A program made the translations under genes and the position numbers. Source: Hybos culiciformis (taxonomy: Eukaryota > Arthropoda > Insecta > Diptera > Hybotidae). Taken from it: a stretch of 64,000 bases of DNA. Positions 23,147 to 34,141 of the stretch are shown here, piece after piece (position 1 is the first letter of the stretch; each line of letters begins with the position of its first letter). The stretch covers positions 72,393,842 to 72,457,841 of the forward strand of contig OZ023273.1 of the NCBI GenBank assembly GCA_964007475.1, in the 5' to 3' direction. The notes under the pieces were generated by a model that made no database searches, was not told the origin of the DNA, and worked only from the letters and a program-made list of their open reading frames with translations.

Positions 23147-23443
23147 ACTCTACATTTCTTGCTGGACAAGTTGAGCGTTCATGATTTCTGTTGCCACAAT
23201 ATCTACAATTACCCGCTGAACCATTACCTGATGAACCATGCTTCGATTGACTTGCTAACTTTTTACCATTTTTTTTGCTTTCACTGATTTTATTTACGCA
23301 ATTCTCCTCTTCTCTTATTACCCTATTTTGTTTTTGTTGAGTTTCAGATTGCCGCACCATTTCGGCGGCGATTTCGAGAGTAAGATCACTCTTGAGCTGC
23401 ATAGCTTCGCTTACTTTTGAATTTAATACCCCGACCACAATTC
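23147..23443 (-). pseudogene. gag: gag fragment with CCHC zinc knuckle (second gypsy)
   Basis: About 100 residues of Gag C-terminal sequence. A helical stretch matching the gag of the 44-49 kb element (VVGVLNSKVSEAMQ against its LVIGIEDKSLQKKM) is followed by Lys/Gly/Ser-rich sequence and a CRYCGNRNHERSTC zinc knuckle. The frame then enters the hAT element at 23139, which replaces the rest. Upstream of 23443 the similarity stops at an in-frame TGA, so the 5' half of gag is missing. Confidence 0.75.
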
Positions 23444-24106
23444 GGAATTCTCAACATGACCCCAAAAATGAACCAGTCTAGTAAGTTTGTATCTTGAATT
23501 TGTATGTTGTTAAAATTTAGTTCATCTTACACCTTGTTTATGGCCTACGAGTAAGCTCAGTTAAAAGTTCGATTTCATAAATTTCATTATGATGCTTCAT
23601 TATGCAAAACTTATTTACTCTACAAAAAATTTTATTGTTGTTTAGGGCCGATAAATGAGTAATGTCGCTTTCAGGGACGTCTTAATTTATATATATATGA
23701 GGTCGTTTTTTTTAATTAATAATATCGTTTTAAAACGGTACTATTTATCGTATCATGATGTCGTGTTTGTTTCCTATGAATAACTTCGAAGGTTCAAACG
23801 ACCACACTTATACGAACAAAATATCTTTCACTCATACATGCTTTGTAACGCCCATTACCTACAAAGGATTTGTAATTTGTCAAAACCCGTATAGGGATAC
23901 ACGAAAAGGCTTTTCTGGCGTTAAGTTGGGAAATAGGAGGTTTTAATCCCTTAAGCCCCGCAGTGACATGCGAAAAAGTCCTTACACCCGTAGCCAAAGG
24001 TTAAGTTGCGAAAAGGGGGGGTTATAATCCCTGAAGCCCCTCAGGGACACGCGAGAACGTCCTTGCTCGCTTAGCCGTTTGTAATGTATGTCAAATTGTA
24101 TTATTG
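23444..24106. other. Non-coding stretch with degenerate ~80-bp direct repeats
   Basis: No gene. Around 23640-23830 there are words (ATAATATCG, ACTATTTATCGTAT) shared with 29900-30060. Two imperfect copies of a segment with GTTAAGTTG..GGTT.TAATCCC..AAGCCCC..CAG.GACA.GCGA lie at about 23918-23985 and 23998-24066. Confidence 0.5.
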
Positions 24107-24260
24107 TATGTAAGTCCATTGTGGTTATGTAGTGGCAACACTACAAGTATTACCTCCGGCCGTGTCAAGTAAACCTCAGCCAAGCTAACAACGCACAGTC
24201 AATAGCTGCGCAGTTGTTAACGAAGCTGGCAGAGTGTTCACTTGACACGCCACACAAAAA
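24107..24260. repeat. Short imperfect inverted repeat
   Basis: GTGTCAAGTAAAC near 24165 pairs with GTTCACTTGACAC near 24238, and AACAACGC pairs with GCAGTTGTT inside. It is locally GC-rich compared with its neighbours. Possible MITE remnant; no coding capacity. Confidence 0.55.
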
Positions 24261-24560
24261 AATCAAGAACGTCAGAAAAATAAAAAAAACTTTTTTTTTT
24301 TTCTGGTCCTCGAATAAAATAGCAGAAGAAAGAAATAAAAAATAATTTAATTTTTTACAATTCTAGATAAAAAAATTAATTCTATGTAATAAAGTTTCTG
24401 TCATAAAAAAATTAATTTAATATAACAAAGTTTTTGTAATAAAAAATTAATGTAAAATTTTATTTAAAAAAATTAATTTTATAAAAATTAATTACAAATA
24501 TTTAACAAATTTAATTAAGTAAAATTAATGTCATTTAATTTAAGAATAAATCAAAAGAAA
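24261..24560. other. AT-rich stretch, nothing recognised
   Basis: Runs of A and T with AAAAATTAAT words; no gene or clear repeat. Confidence 0.5.
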
Positions 24561-24565
24561 TACAC

Positions 24566-24797
24566 ACGAAGCAGTCATAGAACTGCCGACAGAAGTTTAT
24601 ACTTAAAGATTTAAAAACTATGAATAACAGTGGCTACAAATGATGGGCTGCTCAGTACAAAATGTAAATAAAAATAAAAATCAGTCCATCAGTCCATCAG
24701 TCCAAAAGCAGTCCATTATTTGTAGCCACTGTTATTTCATAGTTTAAATCTTAAGTATAAACTTCTGTAGGCAGTTCTATGACTGCTTCGTGTTTTT
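24566..24797. repeat. Palindrome beside the satellite array
   Basis: Arms at about 24566-24640 and 24715-24797 share ACACGAAGCAGTCATAGAAC, AGTTTATACTTAAAG and AACAGTGGCTACAAAT with their complements. The ~75-bp loop contains CAGTCCATCAGTCCATCAGT. The right arm runs directly into the first satellite monomer. Confidence 0.85.
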
Positions 24798-24802
24798 CGT
24801 AT

Positions 24803-27462
24803 ATTTTGCGTCGGCACGACCTAACCGTACCTCCCTGCCCAAAAATTTTTCGGCTGGTAATCTTAATTTCACCGGAGCTACCTATTTAAAAAAAAAAAAA
24901 TTTCGTATATTTCGCTCCGGCACGACCTAACCGTAGTTCCCCACCCAAAAATTTTTTTTCAGTTAATATTAATTTCACCGGAGCTACCTATTTTGAAAAA
25001 AAAAAATGTTCGTATATTTTGCTCTGACACGACCTAACCGTAGCTCCCCAACCAAAATTTTTTTTTCAGGTAATCTTAATTTCACCGGAGCTACCTATTT
25101 AAAATTTCGTATATTTGTTCCGGCGCGACCTAACCGTAGCTCTCCACCCAAAATTTTTTTTTCAGGTAATATTAATTTCACCGGAGCTACCTATTTTGAA
25201 AAAAAAGAAATTTTCGTATATTTTGCTCCGGCACGACCTAACCGTAGCTCCCCAACCAAAATTTTTTTTTCAGGTAATCTTAATTTCACCGGAGCTACCT
25301 ATTTAAAAAAAAGAAAAATTTCGTATATTTTGCTCCGGCACGACCTAACCGTAGCTCCCCACCCAAAAAATTTTTTTCATGTAATATTAATTTCACCGGA
25401 GCTACATATTTAAAAAAAAAAAAATTTTCGAATATTTTGCTCCGGTACGACCTAATCGTAGCTCCCCACCCAAAATTTTTTTTTCAGGTAATCTTAATTT
25501 CACCGGAGCTACCTATTTAAAAAAAAAAAAATGTTCGTATATTTTGCTCCGGCACGACCTAATCGTAGCTCCCCACCCAAAATTTTTTTTTCAGGTAATC
25601 TTAATTTCACCGGAGCTACCTATTTAAAAAAAAAAAAATTTTCGTATATTTTGCTCCGGCACGACCTAACCGTAGCTCCCCACCCAAAAAAATTTTTTCA
25701 TGTAATATTAATTTCACCGGAGCTACATATTAAAAAAAAAAAAAAATTTTCGTATATTTTGCTCCGGCACGACCTAATCGTAGCTCTCCACCCAACAATT
25801 AATATTAATTTCACCGGAGCTACCTATTTTGCAAAAAAAAATTTTTTCGTATATTTTGCTCCGGCACGACCTCACCGTAGCTCCCCAACCAAAATTTTTT
25901 TTTCAGGTAATATTTATTTCACCGGAGCTACCTATTTTGAAAAAAAAAATTTTTCGTATATTTTGCTCCGGCACGACCTAACCGTAGCTCCCCAGCCAAA
26001 ATTTTTTTTTCAGGTAATATTAATTTCACCAGAGCTACCTATTTTGAGCTACCTATTTTTTTTTCATATATTTTGCGTCGGCACGACCTAACCGTACCTC
26101 CCTGCCCAAAAATTTTTCGGCTGGTAATCTTACCTATTTAAAAAAAAGAAAAATTTCGTATATTTTGCTCCGGCACGACCTAATCGTAGCTCCCCACCCA
26201 AAATTTTTTTTTCAGGTAATCTTAATTTCACCGGAGCTATCTATTTAAAAAAAAAAAATTTTTCGTATATTTTGCTCCGGCACGACCTAACCGGAGCTCC
26301 CCACCCAAAAATTTTTTTTCAGGTAATATTAATTTCACCGGAGCTACCTATTTTGAAAAAAAAAAAATTTTTCGTACAGTATATTTTGCTCCGGTATATT
26401 TTGCACGACCTAACCGCAGCTCCCCACCCAAAATTTTTTTTTCAGGTAATATTAATTTCACCGGAGCTACCTATTTTGAAAAAAAAAAATAATTTTTTCG
26501 TATATTTTGCTCCGGCACGACCTAACCGTAGCTCCCCACCCAAAAATTTTTTTTCAGTTAATATTAATTTCACCGGAGCTACCTATTTTGAAAAAAAAAA
26601 ATGTTCGTATATTTTGCTCCGGCACGACCTAATCGTAGCTCCCCACCCAAAATTTTTTTTTCAGGTAATCTTAATTTCACCGGAGCTACCTATTTAAAAA
26701 AAGAAAATTTTCGTATATTTTGCTCCGGCACGACCTAACACCGTAGCTCCCCACCCAAAAAATTTGTTTAAGTAATATTAATTTCACCGGAGCTACCTAT
26801 TTTGAAAAAAAAAAAATTTCGTATATTTTGCTCCGGCACGACCTAACCGTAGCTCCCCACCCAAAAATTTTTTTTCAGTTAATATTAATTTCACAGGAGA
26901 TACCTATTTTGAAAAAAAATAATTTTCGTATATTTTGCTCCGGCACGACCTAACCGTAGCTCCCCACCCAAAAATTTTTTGTGAGGTAATATTAATTTCA
27001 CCGGAGCTACCTATTTTGAAAAAAAAATTTTTTCGTATATTTTGCTCGGCACGACCTAATCGTAGTTCCCCACCCAAAATTTTTTTTTCAGGTAATCTTA
27101 ATTTCACCGGAACTACCTTTTTAAAAAAAAAAAAAATTTTCGTGTATTTTGCTCCGGCACCACCTAACCGTAGCTCCCCATCCAAAAATTTTTTTTCAGG
27201 TAATATTAATTTCACCGGAGCTACCTATTTTGAAAAAAAGATTTTTTCGTATATTTTGCTCCGGCACGACCTAACACCGTAGCTCCCCACCCAAACAATT
27301 TTTTTCAAGTAATATTAATTTCACCGGAGCTACCTATTTTGAAAAAAAAAAAATTTCGTATATTTTGCTCCGGCACGACCTAACCGTAAATTTCCCCACC
27401 CAAAAACTTTTTTTCAGGTAATATTAATTTCACCGGAGCTACCTATTTTCAAAAAAAAATTT
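24803..27462. repeat. Satellite array, ~25 monomers of ~106 bp
   Basis: The word GCACGACCTAACCGTAGCTC recurs about every 104-109 bp from about 24815 to 27375, roughly 25 times. Each monomer also holds TTCACCGGAGCTACCTATTT, so each has GTAGCTCC and its complement GGAGCTAC about 50-60 bp apart. Two main variants occur (GGTAATCTTAATTTC followed by CTATTTAAA, and GGTAATATTAATTTC followed by CTATTTTGAA). The opening variant CGTCGGCACGACC..CGTACCTCCC recurs at about 26065, which suggests a larger unit of ~1.25 kb. Open frames through it are an artefact of the period. Confidence 0.93.
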
Positions 27463-27796
27463 AGTTTTAAATAATTTGTAAACGAAAGATTTTTAAAATT
27501 AATTTGAATTTAAATTTTTCTCGCCAAATTATTTTGTTTTTATTTATTTTGAGTATTTTTTTTTATTTTTCTGAGAAAAAATCTCATGCGTTTTAGACAC
27601 TCGAATCGATACTCGAATTGAAACATGATTTTTACCCTCTACCAAAACCTCACAACGCGGCTAAAGAAGTATAAACTTCAAAAATAAATGTGATTAATTA
27701 GTAAAAGTAAACCTGTGGGAGTTTCATTTTACTACAACAAAAAAACCAACAGGTTCAACAACACCCAACAACACAACACACAAACAACCAACACCC
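27463..27796. other. Spacer with a small hairpin, then C/A-rich DNA
   Basis: No gene. TAGTAAAAGTAAAC and GTTTCATTTTACTA (about 27699-27733) form a hairpin around CTGTGGGAG. A run of CAACA words (about 27740-27796) leads to the next insertion site. Confidence 0.5.
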
Positions 27797-27804
27797 CCCA
27801 CAGT

Positions 27805-29452
27805 TAGGGTTCCCAGACGTCCTCCTTTTTGGGGAAAGTCCTCCTTTTTGATAGTAAAAAAAGTGTCCTCCTTTTTTTTCATTATTTCGCATTTTGTCCT
27901 ACTTTTCCATTATACTCTATTTTTTCCTCCTAAGCTAAGTTAAAACATTTAAAAAAAAAAACTACACAAAAATAAACAAAACAATGAGTAATGTCGGATA
28001 TAATTTTTTGTAAAATAATTTTTTCCCAAAATTTTCCTTCAGTTGAATGTCACTTTGCATGCGTTTCATTTGAAGATTTGAAGGTAATTTATTTATTTCT
28101 AGACAAAATGGGGTAGAAAATATGTCAAAATACTTTTCATTTTTTCGAAAATCTTGAAATCTATTTTCAAACTCTTGTATTAAATCAAAAATGAATGCAG
28201 CATATTTTGCATATATTGTGCAACTCATTAAGTTAATATCATTAAGCATTTGAAATAAATAAATAAATAAACACACAGGTTTATGTGCAACCAAAGTACT
28301 GAAATGAGTAAAAGTTCGTAAATTTAAATATTTTAATAATTTGCTTTTGGGCCGCATTTTAAAAGCTTTTGTGCCGCATGCGGCCCGTGGGCCGCACTTT
28401 AGACAAACATGCTCTATATTATTATTTAAATGAGCCCTGCTTCATTAATATTCGAACGACTTATTTTATAATTTTTCATTCAACATTTTTATATATTTCT
28501 TGTTTTTTTCTTCATAAAATTTTTATTTTTCAGTTAAATTTATTTTCCAAAAGTATAATTTTTCAAATTTTTTTCTGAAGCATCTCAGAAATTTTCGAAA
28601 AATGCCATTTGTCAGCCTGTATTTCTGCGATGCTTAAAAAAAAAGTTGAAAAAGGACTTTTCGCAAAAAGTTCCAACAAGATTCTTTTAATTTAAATGAG
28701 AATAAAACTCAAGAAAATGTAAAAAACCATTTAAAAGTAAGGCGTACGAGCAAGGCTCGTTTAGCAGTTTTTCATAAAAACCCATAATTTTAAAAAATCA
28801 TAACTTTTGATAGAAAAAACAGATTTGGACCCTTAGAGATACAACTAAAAGGTATTGAATTAAGCTTTTCAAATAAAATAAAACCATTGATTTAGAATAC
28901 AAAGATTCTTAGCTTCATACAACATTGTATTCTTAATCAATGATAAAACTGAAAAAATTTGCGTATCCTGACTGCAAAAAATAACATTATTTTCATGTTT
29001 TGAGATTTTGAATACGTGTGGGACAGACATTTTTTTTTTTTAATATTTTATTTTTAAAGCTTAGAGAATAAACATTATAACATCAAAAATTTAGAGATGT
29101 GTTTCGAGATATGATTTTTTAATATGTCCCCTTCAGTTTATTTGCATGGAAATTGAGTTATTTGTATTGGAAATTAATATGGTGTAATAAAATTTGTAAC
29201 AAATTATTTTTTCAAATAATTTAAAAAAATGTTGTCTCTTCCACACTTTTTCAAAATCTCAAAACATGAATAGGTATAATGTTATTTTTTGCAGTCAAAT
29301 TCAATACCTTTTATTTGCATCTCTAAGCGTCCAAATCGGTTTTTTCAAAAGTTATAATTTTTAATATTATGGGTTTTTATGAAAAATGCTAAAAATTGGA
29401 TTTTTCAACCAAATTACACTGAAGACAAATGCGGACAAATCTGGGAACCCTA
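27805..29452. mobile_element. hAT element (1648 bp), internally rearranged, 8-bp TSD
   Basis: Ends TAGGGTTCCCAGA at 27805 and the complement ending at 29452; the 8-bp direct repeat CCCACAGT lies at 27797-27804 and 29453-29460. Inside are CCTCCTTTTT repeats, a transposase remnant (27962-28357), a GC-rich block with CGGCCCGTGGGCCGC (about 28380), and an inverted repeat (about 28768-29030 against 29236-29394). Confidence 0.85.
27962..28357 (-). pseudogene. hAT transposase remnant (GTF2IRD2-like)
   Basis: 131 codons open. The segment with CLFIYLFQMLNDINLMSC and ALIFDLIQEFENRF-like helices resembles the region of GTF2IRD2/Charlie-type hAT transposases that reads 'leu-x-his-leu-asn-glu-leu-asn'. 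No zinc finger, catalytic or dimerisation part is left. The assignment rests on one short conserved stretch and on the 8-bp TSD of the surrounding element. Confidence 0.5.
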
Positions 29453-29481
29453 CCCACAGTTACACCTTAATTGTAAGATGC

Positions 29482-29864
29482 CAGGGTTACCAACCTTTTC
29501 AAATGTTTCCCCCTAAAAAAATAAAATTTCCCCCTAAAAAACCCCTAAATTTTTTTTTATAGATATTATAACAGCTATACTTATATACCTATGAGGATTT
29601 CAAATAGATGCTTGAAGAAAAATATATAACGCACATCGTAAATTATGTGGTTTTATAAAATTATTTATTTATAATAAAATTAGCAGATAAGGTATCTTAT
29701 GAAATGCAATCAAAAATATTACAAATGTCATCTAAATCTTCGCTTTTAAGATCATACATCATACCCCTAAAAAAACCCCTGAAACAAATTACCCCCTAAA
29801 AATCCCTCTGTCAACAAAAAAAACCGCTAAATTTAGGGGGAAAACCCCTAAGTTGGTAACGCTG
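29482..29864. mobile_element. hAT MITE (383 bp) with 8-bp TSD
   Basis: Ends CAGGGTTACCAACCTT and the complement of CAGCGTTACCAACTT. The 8-bp direct repeat TAAGATGC flanks it at 29474-29481 and 29865-29872. The subterminal CCCCCTAAAAA runs are inverted on the two sides. It lies only 21 bp from the previous hAT's target duplication. Confidence 0.88.
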
Positions 29865-29872
29865 TAAGATGC

Positions 29873-30416
29873 GTTACAAGGCGTGTGTGAGTGAACCATA
29901 TTTTGTTTCGTATAATCGTACGATAAAAAAACGGTATTGTTCACTCGATAAATAATGTCGTTTAAAAAGCAACACTATATTTATACGAAAAAAAATGATA
30001 TTATTTATCGTATGAATAATGTCATTTTTACCGTATAAATTATGTCCGTATAAATTGTTTCGGAGTGCCTAATTTCAACAAACAAATTTTAAGGAATTAT
30101 TTAATTATTTTAAGTTATCGCAATATTTATTAATCTTAAATAATAATTATTAATTTTACAGGCATCTACATATTTATTTTATTTATACTTTTAATTTTAT
30201 TTATATTTTGTTATTATTATTGGCTACATGACATAACCGCGAAACTTTTTTGTCATAACCGCGAAATAAAAAATAAAAGTGTCATAACCGCGAAAAATGT
30301 CTTATATTTTTTTTTGTCATAACCGCGAAATAATATGGCAAAAAATTGAAAAAATTTCGTTTCGCGGTTATAACTCCTCCCGTGTGCTTACCACACAACA
30401 TTTTTTTATCGAGGTC
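29873..30416. repeat. Two short word arrays (families G and E), no gene
   Basis: At 29900-30060: ATAATGTC words with CGTATAAAT or CGATAAATA in both orientations. At 30230-30370: GTCATAACCGCGAAA four times as direct repeats and once inverted (TTTCGCGGTTATAAC), then CCCGTGTGCTTACCACAC, a word also found at 39804 and 40005. Between them is plain AT-rich DNA. Confidence 0.6.
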
Positions 30417-30720
30417 TTATAATATCTCTCACATAATATCTCTCACAATATTTCAATACAGCCAAATACAAAAAAAAAAATTAGAAAAAATGAGAAGAAA
30501 TAATATTCTCTCTTTGCAACTACCTCTCCCCTACGCATTAAAACAGTATATTGGATATATAAACAAAATTTGTTATACAACTCGTTCTGTATTTACACAA
30601 AAATACATTGACACTTGTCAGTATTGACTCGTGTCAATGTATTTTTGTGTATACAGAACTCTTAATTAATAACAAATTTAGTTTACATATACAATAATCT
30701 ACTATTAAATACCACCTTTT
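30417..30720. mobile_element. MITE copy related to the 6.1-7.1 kb cluster
   Basis: Shares CACAATATTTCAATACAGCC, CTACCTCTCCCCTACGCATT and TATACAATAATCTACTATTA with 6550-7085, but has no ATGCATCAGCG word array. A short central hairpin (TTGACACTTGTCA..TGACTCGTGTCAA) lies near 30610. Non-coding. Confidence 0.65.
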
Positions 30721-30748
30721 TTTAACTGATTAAAAAGAAGAAAATAAA

Positions 30749-31220
30749 GGTAACCCTTGATTAACACGGTAGTTTGGCTCCAAGAATACTCCGTGCTACT
30801 TAAAATCGTGTTAATCGAGACTAACAATCAATACAAGTAATGGGGTTTGGTTCTAAAAAAATTTATTTATGTTTTTGATAGTTTTCATTCAGTGCAAAAA
30901 AGAAAATTGAAATATACAGACTGAAATTAAAATTTAACACAAAAATTAAAAGAAATAAATTCAAAAATTAAAAGAAATAAAAAAAAACGCCAACTCAGAT
31001 TGTTTAAATTTGAAAATGTAGAATTATATTTATTTAAAAAAAAAGTCAACTTAAATTATACAAATTTAAATTTTGAAACCGCATTAATTAAGGGTTTTTC
31101 TGAATTTTGAAACCGTGTAAATTCAAAACCGTGCTAGAAAATATTGTGTTAGTCAAGAGTGTGCTACGTGTTAAAACGAACCCGTGTTATTCAAGTACCG
31201 TGTTAATCAAGGGTTATCTG
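30749..31220. mobile_element. pogo/Tigger-type MITE (472 bp)
   Basis: Inverted ends: TAACCCTTGATTAACACGG from 30751 and, at the right, its complement ending GGGTTATCTG at 31220, followed by TA. The end form CAGATAACCCTTGA.. is that of pogo/Tigger elements, which insert at TA. The first four bases on the left (TACA) seem lost. The undisturbed target is present at about 8440. The interior is AT-rich with GTGTTA words and no frame. Confidence 0.75.
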
Positions 31221-32040
31221 TACTTAATAAAAAAGTTCTGAAAACTGAATGACTAAAAAGAAGATAATAAAAATTTTTCTCTGGCTCATTCAGAGGATTG
31301 TCGACACACATACTTTAAACTAATTACAACAGTCTATAACTAGAAACGTGAGTAATATTTTTGAGGTCATAATATAGATATAGATAATATAGCAAGAACA
31401 CAGGTTAAAATTTTACGACCAATCTATATTATAACCTCACAAATGCGCCGTACGTTTCTAGTTGTAGACTGTTGTAATTATTTTGAAGTATGAGGCAGTG
31501 TTGGGGAAGTATTATACTTAAGTATTATACGTTTAATAAAATACGTATAATACATAAGTATAATACTGGTGGAGTAAATTGCAAACGTATTATACATTCA
31601 AAAGATAAACTAAAATAAAAAAATGAAATCAAAACAGTCAAAAATTAATCAGCTTTGATTTGTTTATAAATTTATTTTATTAAACTTTGTTTTTTATTGT
31701 TATGGATTCAGTAAAATTTGGTTCTCGTTTAACAATTTTAGCCTAAGAAAGATTTATTTTTAAAATAAATTTAAAAAAAACCGATAAATTTAAAAAAAAA
31801 CCGTTTATTATGTATTATACCCATATTATACGTAATAAATGTATGAAACGTATTATACGTATGGAAGTGTTTCATACATGTATAAAACCCAACTCTGGTA
31901 TGAGAGTTCACAACCTTCTGAATGAGCCGAAGAAAAATTTTGATTTCCTTCTTTTAAGTCAATTAAAAAACGTGGTTTTTAAAAAAAATTTATTAAGTAT
32001 TTTAGTTATAAATTACAGTGATGGAAATTCCTATTTTGAT
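31221..32040. repeat. Foldback element split by a hAT MITE
   Basis: An inverted repeat: AATTACAACAGTCTATAACT (about 31320) pairs with its near-complement at about 31452-31481, and further out AAATTTTTCTCTGGCTCATT (about 31270) pairs with 31917-31948 beyond the hAT MITE. The outermost part (ACCACCTTTTTTTAA, 30713) pairs with sequence near 31965-31980. So this was one foldback of about 0.5 kb before the pogo MITE and the hAT MITE entered it. Confidence 0.6.
31496..31897. mobile_element. hAT MITE (402 bp) with near-perfect 8-bp TSD
   Basis: Ends CAGTGTTGGGGAAGTATTAT and the complement of CAGAGTTGGGTTTTATAC. Flanks GTATGAGG (31488-31495) and GTATGAGA (31898-31905) match at 7 of 8 bases. The body repeats GTATTATAC words. 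Non-coding. Confidence 0.8.
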
Positions 32041-32915
32041 ACGTAAAATATTTTCACATTATGTACAATATGGATGGAGGCTTTTCAGCCGGACAATTCT
32101 TGGTAATTGATGTCCTAATTATTGAGCATTTAGTGCTTAATTTGTGAATATTAGTGCCACAAAAACTAGAATTTGTGCTCGCTTGGTTTTTGAGAAATTT
32201 TGATTTTCGAATTTCGAACATGGGTCAAGGGATCTCTCTGGCCGGATTCGAATTTCGAAAAATAATGATGCTATCATTTAGTGCTTAATTTGTGCCTATT
32301 TGTGCTAAAATTTGAATTTGTGCTCTTCAAAATTATGGAAAAACAATTTTTTTAGATTAGTCCAAAATTCCCAAATTTCAACCGAATTTTTTTTCGGCGA
32401 ATTTTGGAAAAAGGAATTTAGTGTTTAATTTGTGCTTGCATTTATTGTACTTTGTGAATGGTGGGGCGCGGGCGGGGGGCGTGCGAACTGGTGGTGGGTC
32501 AGTGGGATTTGCGGCGCACGAAAAATTTTTTTTACTCGATATCAATTATGAAAAAAAAACTTATTTTATAACAAAAAAATTTTTAAGAAATAAAAGAGCA
32601 TATTTAAGAAAAAATAAAAATAATAGGTCTCAATTATTATACATAAAACTAAGATTATAGATTTCAATAAAAAAATAATAATTTTTGTCAAAGGGAATTT
32701 AGGCTGTGTAAAAAAAAATTGGAATCATATTTTATAATCTGAAAATGTAAATTAAATAAATATAACAACAAAATAATCAAATGAATTAAGAACGTACACA
32801 TAGTCGACTAAAGATAATTGTGTAGAACGAGTTGAAGATATCTTGTGCATATAATAGATTTAATTTACATAATCATAATTTTGTAATTTATCTAAATCTA
32901 ATAATAATAATATTA
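32041..32915. repeat. Small direct repeats and a GC-rich patch, no gene
   Basis: TTTAGTGCTTAATTTGTG-type words occur three times at 32128-32145, 32276-32295 and 32415-32436. The GC-rich patch at 32458-32518 (GGTCAGTGGGATTTGCG) is the complement of sequence at 39950-39968 and marks a relic of the 39.6-40.7 kb family. The rest is plain AT-rich DNA. Confidence 0.6.
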
Positions 32916-33604
32916 AATATAGCCAGGGGCGGTGCAACACTTGTAGTTGGGCGCCCAAGTCAAATATATATATTCATTTTTTAGATCCTTGTTGTATAGC
33001 TAATGGTAAAATCAAATGGAATAGGCAATTATGCAAACAGATTTTAAATAAATATAGATCAGATCAGTTTCACGTAGGATTTAAGTAAAATCACGGAGAG
33101 GTATTCAAATGTATTTTTCTTTCAACCCAATCGAAAGTACCTTAAAAACTATGGGTAAGATAAATTTTTTGTTTCTCGAAATTCGGATTCGATCCGGAAC
33201 TACAGCCACCTAAAGTACCAAAAATAGTAAATTTTTGCTCCCATTTCCCAGCTTAGTACAGATCTAATTTCACTGGTCTTGGTTTTAAATTAAAGGTCTC
33301 GAAAAATTTGAATACTATATCTCATTTTATGATTTTTTCAATTGAACCAGATTCTGATCCTTAATCTGTATTTCAAGCTTCTTAATTCTGTTATTTTGTT
33401 GAAAAAAAAAAAAATAAACAAAATGAATGCATTTTTATATATTATATTATAAGTTCCTTTTTATTTGTTATGATTGCAACAAATTTGAAAAAATAATTAT
33501 AGTAACAATTAAAAATAACAATTAAATAATAGGTAATAATCTTGAGTCTAAAAAAAACAAAAAAACAAGTACTGGTCTAGTTCACATGTACATATAATCT
33601 GAAC

Positions 33605-34133
33605 CAGAGCTTCGAACCGCAATTTATTTTGTTCCGGTTTTCGGTTTCGTTCTTAAAATTTTCGGGTTACGTTTCGGTTTTGAAAATTCAAATTTCGTTC
33701 CGGTTACGGTTCAATTTTTTTTCGGTTCAAAACCGGTTTTTTTTCGGTTCAAATTTTTTTTGAGTAGCACTTTTTATGCTTGTCCGTTAATTGCAAAAAG
33801 AAATGCAGTTAAAATTTTTGTGTAATAAAAATATTTCCTATATTAAAAATAAATACATACATACATATATGTAACACAAATACAAAATATAAATTTTTCA
33901 TTCAAATTCAAACATAAAAAAAATATAAATTTTGTATTAAATTTTTTTATTTTTTATCTTGTTTAAGGAACGATAAAGGAACGAAAAAGAACAAAAAAAA
34001 GCGAAATGAAATTTCGTTCCGGTTAAGGTTACGGTTTTTTGTATTTAGAATATTTGGGTTCGGTTACGGTTACGGTTTGGTCATAAATTACGGTTTTTTC
34101 CGGTTTTCGTTTCGCTTCCGGTTCGAAGCTCTG
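33605..34133. mobile_element. hAT MITE (529 bp), CGGTTCGAAGCTCTG ends, 8-bp TSD
   Basis: Inverted ends CAGAGCTTCGAACCG; the 8-bp direct repeat ATCTGAAC lies at 33597-33604 and 34134-34141. The body is full of CGGTTACGGTT and TTCCGGTT words. Its ends and composition match the right end of the truncated hAT at 51690-53383 (CGGTTCAACTCTCTG), its probable source of transposase. Confidence 0.9.
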
Positions 34134-34141
34134 ATCTGAAC

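Larger units (their letters stand above)
15000..23443 (-). mobile_element. Second gypsy element, split by a hAT insertion
   Basis: Minus strand: gag zinc-knuckle fragment (23443-23147), then a hAT insertion (20028-23138, plus a duplicated boundary down to 18241), then protease, RT, RNase H, integrase and a repeat-rich tail (18489-15318), polypurine tract (AAAAAAGGGAGA, about 15255-15244) and a 3' LTR beginning TGTTGTATAAGC at 15243. The 5' end is cut within gag at 23443; no 5' LTR is found. Its gag-pol resembles the intact element at 44168-48840 more than the errantivirus beside it. Pol is broken by several frameshifts and stops. Confidence 0.85.

Noticed and set aside
23755..23997. Overlapping short frames on both strands near 23.8-24.0 kb
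   Set aside because: No motif, and the region is a degenerate direct repeat.
23444..24106. 5' LTR of the second gypsy element
   Set aside because: No match to its 3' LTR (15000-15243) could be found here.
25006..27282. Long open frames through 25.0-27.3 kb (repeating a PNRSSPPKIFF-like phrase)
   Set aside because: They follow the ~106-bp satellite monomer; frames open on both strands wherever the period allows.
24803..27462. Regular repeats and spacers as a CRISPR array
   Set aside because: The DNA is plainly eukaryotic, the whole monomer is repeated rather than having unique spacers, and no cas genes exist.
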